Assembly (NCBI GenBank): GCA_029248675.1
Contig: JAQWIX010000004.1
Location: forward strand, 1-36,774
Source of the DNA: Pseudomonadales bacterium
GTDB lineage: Bacteria > Pseudomonadota > Gammaproteobacteria > Pseudomonadales > Azotimanducaceae
DNA: 36,774 nucleotides
Direction of reading: 5' to 3'
Below the pieces are notes generated by a model. The model was given only the letters and a program-made list of their open reading frames with translations, made no database searches and had not been told where the DNA came from. Position numbers and translations under genes: made by a program. Below are positions 8,301 to 15,730 of the stretch, piece after piece. Position 1 is the first letter of the stretch; every line of letters starts with the position of its first letter.

Positions 8301-9238
8301 CCCAAGACACACCCTTACTTGTCGCCATTCTTGCCGGAGGCCCGTCCGCCGAGGCGGAAGTGTCGCGCAATTCCGCGGCCCAAATCCAAACTGCCTTGCA
8401 GACAAGCGGCCACAGAACACGCGTTATTGAATTGGACAATCACTGTGCCAAGGCGCTGCTGACCCTAGCACCAGACGTGGTATTTCCTGCCCTGCATGGC
8501 CCTCCGGGCGAAGATGGCACCGTACAGGGTTTATTGGAGATGCTTGGGATGCCCTACGTGGGAAGCGACGTGCACGGCAGCGCAGTGGCCATGGATAAAG
8601 CCATTGCCAAGGCTCTGTTCCAACGCCACGGGTTGCCGGTGTGCCCAGATATCGTCGTGCAGCCCCATGAGGCCCTGACTGCCGCAACAGCGCACATCGA
8701 ACAAAGCCTAGGCCCGCGGGTGGCGATCAAGCCTTTGAACCAAGGATCCGCCATTGGGGTGCAACTTCTGCCGGAAGGCGGCGATATTGAGGCTGCACTG
8801 ACCTCTAGTTTGCAGCTCGGTCCTTGTCTGGTTGAACCGTTTATTGCTGGTCGTGAGATGACTATTGGGGTACTGCAACTTGAAAACGACTATACCGTTC
8901 ACCCCGTGATCGAAATACGTACCCCAGAAAACCAGTGGTATGACTTCGAGCATCGATATACCCCGGGCCACAGCGAGCACATCATGCCCGCACAGGTGAG
9001 TCGAGAGCTATCAAATCAACTGCAGCAAATCGCGCTAACGGCACATCGTTGTTTGGGATTGAGAGACCTATCTAGGGCCGATTTTATCGTCACGGAGCGA
9101 GATGAAGTATATCTACTTGAGGTAAACACCCTTCCGGGCATGACGCCGACAAGCCTGTATCCCGAGGGTGCCGCGGCCATCGGCTACCCCTTCGAAGCAC
9201 TAGTGAACGCGCTGGTGCGAAACGCTTGCAAACGCTAG
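8297..9238 (+). CDS. ddl: D-alanine--D-alanine ligase-like ATP-grasp enzyme
   Basis: The ATP-grasp family member joins two D-Ala for peptidoglycan precursors. The 313 residues match the DdlB size class. Recognisable sites are LAGGPSAEAEVS (the Glu that binds D-Ala), ALHGPPGEDGTVQG, the ATP lysine in AIKPLNQGSAIG with the Ser of the active-site triad, and the omega-loop Tyr in YDFEHRY. Near the end are LSRADF and LLEVNTLPGMTPTSLYP with the metal-binding Glu and Asn. The omega-loop Tyr favours D-Ala over D-lactate as acceptor. It is not in a division/cell-wall cluster here but follows the C39-like and GNAT genes by 20 bases. No strong ribosome-binding site is visible, so translation may depend on coupling. 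It could be a second, accessory ligase. Confidence 0.92.
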   Translation: MTQDTPLLVAILAGGPSAEAEVSRNSAAQIQTALQTSGHRTRVIELDNHCAKALLTLAPDVVFPALHGPPGEDGTVQGLLEMLGMPYVGSDVHGSAVAMDKAIAKALFQRHGLPVCPDIVVQPHEALTAATAHIEQSLGPRVAIKPLNQGSAIGVQLLPEGGDIEAALTSSLQLGPCLVEPFIAGREMTIGVLQLENDYTVHPVIEIRTPENQWYDFEHRYTPGHSEHIMPAQVSRELSNQLQQIALTAHRCLGLRDLSRADFIVTERDEVYLLEVNTLPGMTPTSLYPEGAAAIGYPFEALVNALVRNACKR

Positions 9239-9244
9239 CGCTAG
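9233..9244. repeat. CGCTAG dimer across the ddl stop
   Basis: CGCTAG occurs twice in tandem, and with the following CG forms a 14-base palindrome. The first unit contains the ddl stop TAG (9236-9238). Confidence 0.7.
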
Positions 9245-9349
9245 CGAAACGCCGACACAATGAGTCTAATTTGTGCTTTACCGGGTGAGAAGCAATCGCC
9301 AGCTAAAATCTAACGCCATTTCGATAAAAAATTAATAACTCATTATTTT

Positions 9350-9417
9350 TAAACAAAAAAACGGCCCTAGACGGGCCGTCAACATCTGGCCACGCGACTG
9401 CTCACTGCGTCGGCCAG
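9350..9417 (-). terminator. tandem hairpins ending in an intrinsic terminator behind amt
   Basis: Two hairpins follow the amt stop in the minus-strand direction. The first (9386-9417) pairs CTGGCC plus ACGC with GCGT plus GGCCAG, with one bulged base. The second (9361-9379) pairs ACGGCCC with GGGCCGT over a five-base loop and is followed on the minus strand by a T-rich run (9350-9360). The second is a classical rho-independent terminator for amt. I see no T run for ddl on the plus strand. Confidence 0.8.
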
Positions 9418-9468
9418 TTTCTCACAGGGTACTACGTTTGTTGTAAGCCCCCTTAGTGGGTCCCTCTC

Positions 9469-10749
9469 TTATAGGTCGTAGCCCCTTTCGTCGTGAGAAA
9501 TCAGATCCAAGCCCTGCATTTCGTCCTCATCGTCCACCCGGTTACCAACCAAGGCGTCTGTTACCTTTAAGATAACAAACGTTATTACCGCTGTGTAAAC
9601 AATTGCAGAAACTACGCCGATGGCCTGTGTCGATAGTTGAGCACCGATTTCGATGTCGTGCTGGCCACTGAAAACGCCTAGGGCATTGCTTGCGAAGACT
9701 GCCGTCAGCAAAGTGCCCAAAATTCCTCCAACACCGTGAACCGGGAACACGTCCAAAGAATCATCGATCTTCAAACCGCGCTTAATGTAGCCGGTGGCGT
9801 AGTAGCAGACGAAGCCCGCACTAAGGCCAATGATCAGACCACCACCGGGACCGACAAAGCCGGATGCAGGGGTAATGGTACCCAGACCTGCCACCATTCC
9901 CGTTACCGCACCGAGAGCCGACGCCTTACCGTGATTGATACGCTCTAGCAGCATCCAGGTACAAGCACCTGCTGCGGCTGAGATGTGGGTGACCAGCATG
10001 GCCATTCCCGCATCGCCATTGGCCGCTAACGCGCTACCGCCATTAAAGCCAAACCATCCGACCCACAGCATGCCCGCGCCAGTAATACTCATGGTCATGT
10101 TATGAGGCGGCATAGCCTGATTTGGAAAACCCCGTCGATTACCCAGCACAACGGCAGCCACCAAGGCGGCCACACCAGCGGTGATGTGCACCACGATACC
10201 GCCGGCGAAATCCATTACGCCCAACTCACTCAACCAGCCGCAACCCCAGACCCAGTGACAGATGGGCGCATAAACCAAGAGCAACCAAGCAGCCGAGAAG
10301 ATAACAACGGCGGAAAAGCGCATGCGCTCTGCAAAACCGCCGACAATTAGCGCCGGAGTAATGACGGCAAAAGTCATTTGAAACAGAGCAAAGACGCTTT
10401 CCGGTATGGTACCGGAGGGTGTGTCTTCAGCGATTTGAGCCAACAGCACGTTGTCTAACCCGCCAATGAAGCTGTTAAAAGAGCCGCCGTCACCAAAAGC
10501 TAAGGAGTACCCCGCCACAAGCCACAGCAGTGACATCAAGCAGGTAATCGTAAAGCACTGCATGAGCACGCTGAGCACGTTCTTTGATCGCACTAAACCG
10601 GCGTAAAACAGCGACAGCCCCGGGATGGTCATAAACAGCACTAGAGCAGTTGCTGTCATGATCCAAGCGGTGTCAGCGCCGCTGATGGAATCTGCATAAA
10701 CAGGCTGGCTAAGCACCAGCCCACCAAGCAGCAAAAAGATCTTATTCAT
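9469..10749 (-). CDS. amt: ammonium transporter (Amt/AmtB)
   Basis: An inner-membrane ammonium channel of 426 residues. The N-terminus has a cleavable signal sequence (MNKIFLLLGGLVLSQPVYA), then the GADTAWIMTATALVLFMTIP first helix and about eleven membrane helices. The two pore histidines are recognisable in GGIVVHITAG and FPVHGVGGILGT. The short acidic C-terminal tail ends DLISHDERGYDL, the usual site of GlnK control. I chose ATG 10749, which has GGAAGGA upstream; an extension in frame would place 14 residues before the signal peptide. No glnK is adjacent, which is unusual for proteobacterial amtB. It lies 97 bases downstream of pyrD on the same strand. Confidence 0.96.
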   Translation of the reverse strand: MNKIFLLLGGLVLSQPVYADSISGADTAWIMTATALVLFMTIPGLSLFYAGLVRSKNVLSVLMQCFTITCLMSLLWLVAGYSLAFGDGGSFNSFIGGLDNVLLAQIAEDTPSGTIPESVFALFQMTFAVITPALIVGGFAERMRFSAVVIFSAAWLLLVYAPICHWVWGCGWLSELGVMDFAGGIVVHITAGVAALVAAVVLGNRRGFPNQAMPPHNMTMSITGAGMLWVGWFGFNGGSALAANGDAGMAMLVTHISAAAGACTWMLLERINHGKASALGAVTGMVAGLGTITPASGFVGPGGGLIIGLSAGFVCYYATGYIKRGLKIDDSLDVFPVHGVGGILGTLLTAVFASNALGVFSGQHDIEIGAQLSTQAIGVVSAIVYTAVITFVILKVTDALVGNRVDDEDEMQGLDLISHDERGYDL

Positions 10750-10796
10750 GGGTCCTTCCTCTCGAACGAAGGCCACATTTAAGCGAACCAAGCAGG

Positions 10797-10821
10797 AAAA
10801 CGCTACAAAATTGTGCGTTTT
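10797..10821. terminator. AT-rich hairpin between pyrD and amt
   Basis: AAAACGC (10797-10803) pairs with GCGTTTT (10815-10821), with further ACAA/TTGT pairing inside. It lies about 25 bases past the pyrD stop and 50 bases before the amt start. The A-stem-T layout fits a weak bidirectional terminator or a leader structure of amt. I could not find a convincing amt promoter or NtrC site around it. Confidence 0.4.
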
Positions 10822-10846
10822 ATGGCGCTATTTACCGAAGAAAACC

Positions 10847-11857
10847 TTAACGAATGGATTCAACTATATTTCGCACTATTTTGGTGCCTTGATATATGAA
10901 TGACGTGTAGATTTGTAACGCATCGGCGCCAGCATTGAGAATGGTTTGCGCATCCTCACCACTGCTAATCCCACCAACGCCCACGATCGTCATGGATTTG
11001 GGTAGCGCCTGCCGAAACTGGGCTACCACTTCGGCACTTCGACCGGTCAATGGATCACCGCTAAGGCCGCCGGCCTCCTCCGCGTACTTGTGTCCGGCTA
11101 CCGTCTCCCGGGACAAGGTTGTATTGGTGGCAATCACACCATCGAACTCGCAGGCAGTCACTTGCTCAGCAATTTGCTCGACTTCTTCTTGACTCAAGTC
11201 CGGGGCCACTTTGAGCAATAAGGGCGCACCACTGCCTTGGGAGGCAAGAGCAAGCTGACGTTCCTTGACCGTACCCAAGAGCTCTTTCAGCGGCTCACCG
11301 TGCTGGAGCTGACGCAATCCAGGCGTATTAGGAGAGGAAAGATTAATCGTGAAGTAATCGGCATAGCTGTGCAGACACTCCATGCCTTTTATGTAGTCTG
11401 CAGCAGCCTCCTCATTGGGGGTGTTCTTATTTTTACCTAAATTCACGCCCAACAAGGTGTCTTTAAGCCGGCCACCAACTCGTACTTGGTGTAATTTCGC
11501 AGCCATGGCCTCCATGCCATGGTTGTTGAAGCCCATTCGGTTGATAAGGGCTCGATGCTCCGGCAAGCGGAACAAACGCGGCTTGGGGTTACCCGGCTGA
11601 GCTAGAGGAGTCACCGTGCCTACCTCAACAAAGCCAAATCCGCATCGAGCCAACCCAAGGACGGCTTCGGCATTTTTATCTAATCCGGCTGCTAGACCGA
11701 CAGGGTTTTGCAGCACATTGCCAAGGAAAGAGCGTTGGGCGCCTGCCAACGGAGTTATTGACCCGGGTAACACGCCAGCCGCACTCAAAGATGCTATCGC
11801 AAAAGAGTGAGCCGTCTCCGGAGGGAGCGCTAGAAGGAGAGATTGAATCGGATTCAT
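10847..11857 (-). CDS. pyrD: dihydroorotate dehydrogenase (quinone), class 2
   Basis: Oxidises dihydroorotate to orotate in pyrimidine synthesis, passing electrons from FMN to membrane quinone. The 336-residue length and the N-terminal amphipathic extension (MNPIQSLLLALPPETAHSF) are those of membrane-associated class 2 enzymes. Visible sites include NPVGLAAGLDKNAE, INRMGFNNHG, LGVNLGKNKNTP, the catalytic serine region INLSSPNTPGLR, LLLKVAPDLS, ATNTT and the FMN phosphate loop IVGVGGISSGEDA. The ATG at 11857 has only a weak ribosome-binding site. Stands alone, divergent from the moxR operon. Confidence 0.97.
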   Translation of the reverse strand: MNPIQSLLLALPPETAHSFAIASLSAAGVLPGSITPLAGAQRSFLGNVLQNPVGLAAGLDKNAEAVLGLARCGFGFVEVGTVTPLAQPGNPKPRLFRLPEHRALINRMGFNNHGMEAMAAKLHQVRVGGRLKDTLLGVNLGKNKNTPNEEAAADYIKGMECLHSYADYFTINLSSPNTPGLRQLQHGEPLKELLGTVKERQLALASQGSGAPLLLKVAPDLSQEEVEQIAEQVTACEFDGVIATNTTLSRETVAGHKYAEEAGGLSGDPLTGRSAEVVAQFRQALPKSMTIVGVGGISSGEDAQTILNAGADALQIYTSFIYQGTKIVRNIVESIR

Positions 11858-12144
11858 AGGTACGCCAGAGTTTCGCAGCCGCTAGTTTAAGACGCCTTAT
11901 TAAATCCACAAACAATAGTTAGTAGTTTCGACGATCACCCGCCTTTTCTTTTACTCGACAACTTAGATCTGAGACCTTGTCTAAAAACTAGGCTTTACTC
12001 TGACGGGGCGAAACCGAAGCTTTATTTGCCAGAAAAGCCTACACAGGAAGCGTCGGATTAAAACAACTCGCAAATTGGTAAATCGAAGCTCCTTACCCTC
12101 TTTGTTGGTCAACGCCGGACCGCTACACTTAGGCCACTTCGTTA
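11858..12144. other. divergent intergenic region between pyrD and moxR
   Basis: 287 bases without a gene. It must hold the promoters of both pyrD and the moxR/bat operon, but I see no convincing pair of -35/-10 boxes. The best is TTGTTG, 16 bases, TACACT ending near 12130 on the plus strand. No operator-like inverted repeat stands out. Confidence 0.5.
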
Positions 12145-13158
12145 ATGGAATATGCCGCTGTGCCCCAAGCTCCAGTTTCTCCGCCGATGGAACCGGCCAT
12201 CGCTCTCGATGCCTTCAATACCGTTGGGCAACGCCTAGCCGAGCAAGTGATCGGTCAGGAGCACCTAGTACAAAGGATGCTTGTCGCGATTCTGTGCGGC
12301 GGACACTTGCTGGTCGAAGGGGCACCGGGGCTGGCAAAAACTCGAGCCATCAAAGCCTTAGCAGACATGATCGAGGGTAGCTTTCACCGTATTCAATTTA
12401 CGCCAGATTTGTTGCCCAGTGATGTCACCGGCACTGAGATTTATCGCCAAGAGACCGGCAGCTTTGTATTCCAGCAGGGCCCCATCTTTCACAATCTAGT
12501 GCTTGCAGATGAAATCAACCGCGCCCCGGCTAAGGTACAGTCAGCGTTGCTGGAGGCTATGGCTGAAAGCCAAGTAAGCTTCGGCAGACAAACCTTTGCG
12601 CTGCCCGACTTTTTTATGGTGATGGCGACACAGAACCCCATTGAACAAGAAGGCACCTACGCGCTGCCGGAAGCCCAGCTGGATCGTTTCTTGATGCAAA
12701 TCAATGTGGGCTACCCAAGCAGAGAGTCTGAAGCAAAGATTCTTCAATTGGTGCGAAGCGAGATGCTGGCGGAAAGCGAAGCCCCAGCCCTTGCACAGCA
12801 AGCAAAGATTTCACAAGACGATATCAAGACAGCTCGCCAGCAAATTCTGCGTTTGCATTTGGCCGAACCGGTGGAGCGTTACCTTGTTGAATTAATTCTT
12901 GCCAGCCGAAACCCACCGGATAGCCTTCGACCGTTAATCGAGCTTGGCGCAAGCCCTCGAGGAACCATTGGACTTGACCTGTGTGCTAGAGCGACGGCTT
13001 GGCTAGATCGCCGCGATTTCGTCACCCCAGAGGATGTACAGGCGGTTGCCCACGATGTGCTGCGCCACCGGCTAATCTGCAGTTTCGAAGCGGATGCCCA
13101 AGGCATTCAAAGTGACGAGGTAATTAGCGAGCTACTGCGGCTGGTGCCGGTGCCCTAG
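12145..13158 (+). CDS. MoxR-family AAA+ ATPase
   Basis: A 337-residue AAA+ chaperone-like ATPase that heads a Bat (von Willebrand factor A) operon. MoxR ATPases are thought to remodel or activate partner VWA proteins. Walker A is GAPGLAKT (59-66), Walker B NLVLADEINRA (117-127), the sensor region MATQNPIEQEGTY follows, and LPEAQLDRFLM contains the arginine of the MoxR signature. A C-terminal lid domain (about 230-335) is complete. The start is uncertain: ATG 12145 has no good ribosome-binding site, and ATG 12187 or GTG 12160 would drop only the poorly conserved head. First gene of an operon that continues to 19261. Confidence 0.94.
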   Translation: MEYAAVPQAPVSPPMEPAIALDAFNTVGQRLAEQVIGQEHLVQRMLVAILCGGHLLVEGAPGLAKTRAIKALADMIEGSFHRIQFTPDLLPSDVTGTEIYRQETGSFVFQQGPIFHNLVLADEINRAPAKVQSALLEAMAESQVSFGRQTFALPDFFMVMATQNPIEQEGTYALPEAQLDRFLMQINVGYPSRESEAKILQLVRSEMLAESEAPALAQQAKISQDDIKTARQQILRLHLAEPVERYLVELILASRNPPDSLRPLIELGASPRGTIGLDLCARATAWLDRRDFVTPEDVQAVAHDVLRHRLICSFEADAQGIQSDEVISELLRLVPVP

Positions 13159-13175
13159 CGCCTTCGTGCCCTAGC
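13150..13175. repeat. 10-bp direct repeat across the moxR stop
   Basis: GTGCCCTAGC occurs at 13150-13159 and again at 13166-13175, a period of 16 bases. The first copy contains the moxR stop TAG (13156-13158). The second lies in the 46-base gap before the DUF58 gene. Confidence 0.75.
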
Positions 13176-13204
13176 TCGCGTACCCAAGTGAATTCAGCTA
13201 TCCC

Positions 13205-14227
13205 ATGTCCAATAAAAAAGGCCCAGCAGTGACAGGTGAACATCTCGGCGCGATTACAACCAATGTCGAACCAGATGTGCTGACCGGCGCCTACGTTTCA
13301 ACCAAGCAGCTGTTAGACCTGCGCTTTCGAGCTGGGCACGCGGCGACCCAAACCTCGGTTACGCGTACCGGCTCTCAAGCAGGACTGCGGCTGTCTAAAC
13401 ACAAGGGGCGCGGCATTGATTTCGCGGAGGTACGCCAATATCAGCCCGGGGATGACATTCGCAGCATCGACTGGCGGGTAACTGCCAGAAAAAATAGCCC
13501 ACACACCAAAGTCTTCCGCGAGGAGCGGGAAAGCCCTGCCCTGCTATTTGTTGATCAAACACAGCCCATGTTTTTCGGCTCGGTACAACGCCTGAAGTCT
13601 GTGGCTGTCGCGGAACTGGCTGGGCGGCTTGCATGGCAGGTTACCGACCATGGTGATCGTGTGGGCGGGCTTGTCCTTGACCGTGAGACCCACCACATGT
13701 TCCGACCCTTCCGAACAGTAAAGGCCACCGGACGTTTTTTGCAGCAGGTAGCCACAAGCAATCGCCTCTTGCAAAAGCCCGAGGCCGTGGTGGATCAGGA
13801 GGCCGCGGCAGCCAACCTGCAGTCGGCTCTTAACGACTTGATCCAACTCAAACAGCAGCGCTTTCGGGTTTTCATTATCGCAGACCTTGTGGGTTGTCCT
13901 GATTTAATAAACAAACTGTGGCAGGAGGCATTGCCTCGCATCGCCCGAAAACACCAAGTCACCATCATGCAAGTCGGCGACCCTCTCGATCAGCAGCTCC
14001 CCCCTGCTGGGTTCTACAGCGTCAGCCAAGGCGATAGCCAACTCAACTTCCACTCCGGAAGCCTGTCTGCTCGAGAGGCCTACGCTGAGGCCTACCGGCT
14101 CCGCGAGGATGCAGTAAAAGGATTACGCCGTACCCCATCCATTAACTACTTGGGCTTCAGCACCGCCGATACGAACTGGGACAGAAGAAACCTAGGCTTG
14201 GCGAGCGGTGGTAGGGCAACGTTATGA
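13205..14227 (+). CDS. DUF58 domain protein of the MoxR/Bat operon
   Basis: A 340-residue soluble protein of the DUF58 family, which has a VWA-like fold and regularly follows moxR. The family core is clear: the GLRLSKHKGRGIDFAEVRQY region, then QPGDDIRSIDWRVTARKNSP and the FREERESPALLFVDQTQPMF strand that resembles a VWA first strand. Unlike many DUF58 proteins it has no N-terminal membrane helices. Its stop overlaps the next start as ATGA. Its role is presumably in the same envelope-associated complex as the Bat proteins; direct function is unknown. Confidence 0.9.
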   Translation: MSNKKGPAVTGEHLGAITTNVEPDVLTGAYVSTKQLLDLRFRAGHAATQTSVTRTGSQAGLRLSKHKGRGIDFAEVRQYQPGDDIRSIDWRVTARKNSPHTKVFREERESPALLFVDQTQPMFFGSVQRLKSVAVAELAGRLAWQVTDHGDRVGGLVLDRETHHMFRPFRTVKATGRFLQQVATSNRLLQKPEAVVDQEAAAANLQSALNDLIQLKQQRFRVFIIADLVGCPDLINKLWQEALPRIARKHQVTIMQVGDPLDQQLPPAGFYSVSQGDSQLNFHSGSLSAREAYAEAYRLREDAVKGLRRTPSINYLGFSTADTNWDRRNLGLASGGRATL

Positions 14228-14715
14228 ATGACGACCCTCTGGTAGCGCTCAAAGACATCTATCTACCGGCTGCTCCAGCATGGTGGCCCCCGGCACCGGG
14301 TTGGTGGCTAGTGGCTGGCGTCCTTGTTGCAGGCCTGATTTGGCTGACTTTCCGGGCTTATCGGCGGTGGCAGGCTTTTGCGCCAATTCGCAGCGCAAAG
14401 CAGCTGGTTGATGACGTTTTCAACAGTGACACCACAGACATTTTGGTCGTGCACCAGTGCAATGAGATTTTGAAGCGGCTCTTGGTCTTGACGATGAATC
14501 AGAGCCAGCTAGCACAGGAAAGTGGCGACGCTTGGCTGCAGGCTCTGGATCGGATAGCTGGCTGCGAGGAATTTAGTAACGGCCCGGGGCGGGTCTTGGG
14601 TACGGATCGCTTCGCGCCAAATCAAGTCATCGATCGTACGGGCCTTCTCAGCTGCGTCAACGCCTTGCTCAGCCAAGTCAAACCCCCACCAACTGCCAGA
14701 GGTCGCGATGCTTGA
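14224..14715 (+). CDS. DUF4381 membrane protein
   Basis: A 163-residue protein of the DUF4381 type found between DUF58 and BatA. It begins with a short proline- and tryptophan-rich segment (YLPAAPAWWPPAPGWW) leading into one membrane helix (about residues 26-42, VAGVLVAGLIWLTF). A cytoplasmic helical domain follows. Coupled on both sides: it overlaps DUF58 by four bases and batA by eight. Function unknown beyond membership of the Bat operon. Confidence 0.85.
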   Translation: MNDDPLVALKDIYLPAAPAWWPPAPGWWLVAGVLVAGLIWLTFRAYRRWQAFAPIRSAKQLVDDVFNSDTTDILVVHQCNEILKRLLVLTMNQSQLAQESGDAWLQALDRIAGCEEFSNGPGRVLGTDRFAPNQVIDRTGLLSCVNALLSQVKPPPTARGRDA

Positions 14716-15730
14716 GTGGGTGTGGCCCTATGCTTTCGTAGCCCTGCCCTTGCCTTGGCTTGTCTGGCGCATGGTGCCCAGTACAACCCGGCAGGCGCCC
14801 GCACTGGTGGTGCCCTCCTTGGAGGCCTTCACAGCGATATCAGGTCAACACTCAAAGTCCACTGACAGTCGTCCATGGCGCCTGTTGGGATTGCTGCTGG
14901 CTTGGCTCCTCTTACTCGCCGCCCTTGCTCGACCCCAGTTCATTGACGAACCGGTCAACCTACCCACCACAGGCCGAGACCTGATGTTGGCGGTGGATAT
15001 TTCAGGGAGCATGGCGACGGAAGACATGGAGATCAATGGCGACTTCGTAGAACGTCTGGTTGTGGTAAAGGCTGTGATCTCAAACTTCACTGCTGACCGC
15101 ATCGGTGACCGAATTGGCTTGGTACTGTTCGGCTCTAACGCCTATTTGCAGGCTCCCCTCACCTTCGACGTAAAAAGTGTCAACCGACTGTTAGTCGAAG
15201 CTCCCGTTGGCATAGCTGGGGGCAAAACCGCCATTGGTGATGCCATCGGCCTGGCGGTCAAACGTCTCCGGCTGCGACCCCAAGACGAAAAGGTGCTGAT
15301 TTTGCTCACCGACGGAGCCAACAATGTAGGCGAGGTGGAACCCAAGGTTGCGGCGGAACTCGCTGCTCGAGACAACATCCGCATTTACACCATTGGCGTT
15401 GGGGCAGATGAAATGCGCATGCCCGGACTGTTGGGACGCATCAGTGGCCGAATGACTAATCCGTCTGCCGACTTAGACGAAGAGACCCTACGAGCCATCG
15501 CCAACACCACAGGTGGTCGTTACTTTCGAGCTAAGGATCCCAGTACTCTGGTCGGCATCTATGAGCTGATTGATACGTTAGAGCCAGTAGAACAAGAGAC
15601 GGAAATCTTTCGCCCGACCCAAACCCTGTACCACTGGCCACTGGCCGCAAGCCTGCTGGTCTGGGTTTTGATTTTGCTGGGTGATTGGATTGGGCGGAGC
15701 AGGCTAAGCTTGGGGACCAAGCATGCTTGA
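14708..15730 (+). CDS. batA: VWA domain protein BatA
   Basis: A 340-residue inner-membrane protein with helices near residues 10-22, 57-73 and 309-325 and a VWA domain between (about 90-290). The MIDAS metal site is intact: DISGS (97-101), a Thr in GGKTAIGDA and the Asp in LLTDGANN. Bat (Bacteroides aerotolerance) proteins are linked to oxidative and envelope stress; a mechanism is not established. The start overlaps the previous stop by eight bases. The 15 bases from its ATG are nearly identical to those at the next gene's start (see findings). Confidence 0.93.
   Translation: MLEWVWPYAFVALPLPWLVWRMVPSTTRQAPALVVPSLEAFTAISGQHSKSTDSRPWRLLGLLLAWLLLLAALARPQFIDEPVNLPTTGRDLMLAVDISGSMATEDMEINGDFVERLVVVKAVISNFTADRIGDRIGLVLFGSNAYLQAPLTFDVKSVNRLLVEAPVGIAGGKTAIGDAIGLAVKRLRLRPQDEKVLILLTDGANNVGEVEPKVAAELAARDNIRIYTIGVGADEMRMPGLLGRISGRMTNPSADLDEETLRAIANTTGGRYFRAKDPSTLVGIYELIDTLEPVEQETEIFRPTQTLYHWPLAASLLVWVLILLGDWIGRSRLSLGTKHA

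Noticed and set aside
8297-9238. VanA-type D-Ala-D-Lac ligase
   Set aside because: The omega-loop residue is Tyr in a DFEHRY context as in ordinary Ddl enzymes, and no vanH or vanX genes are near.
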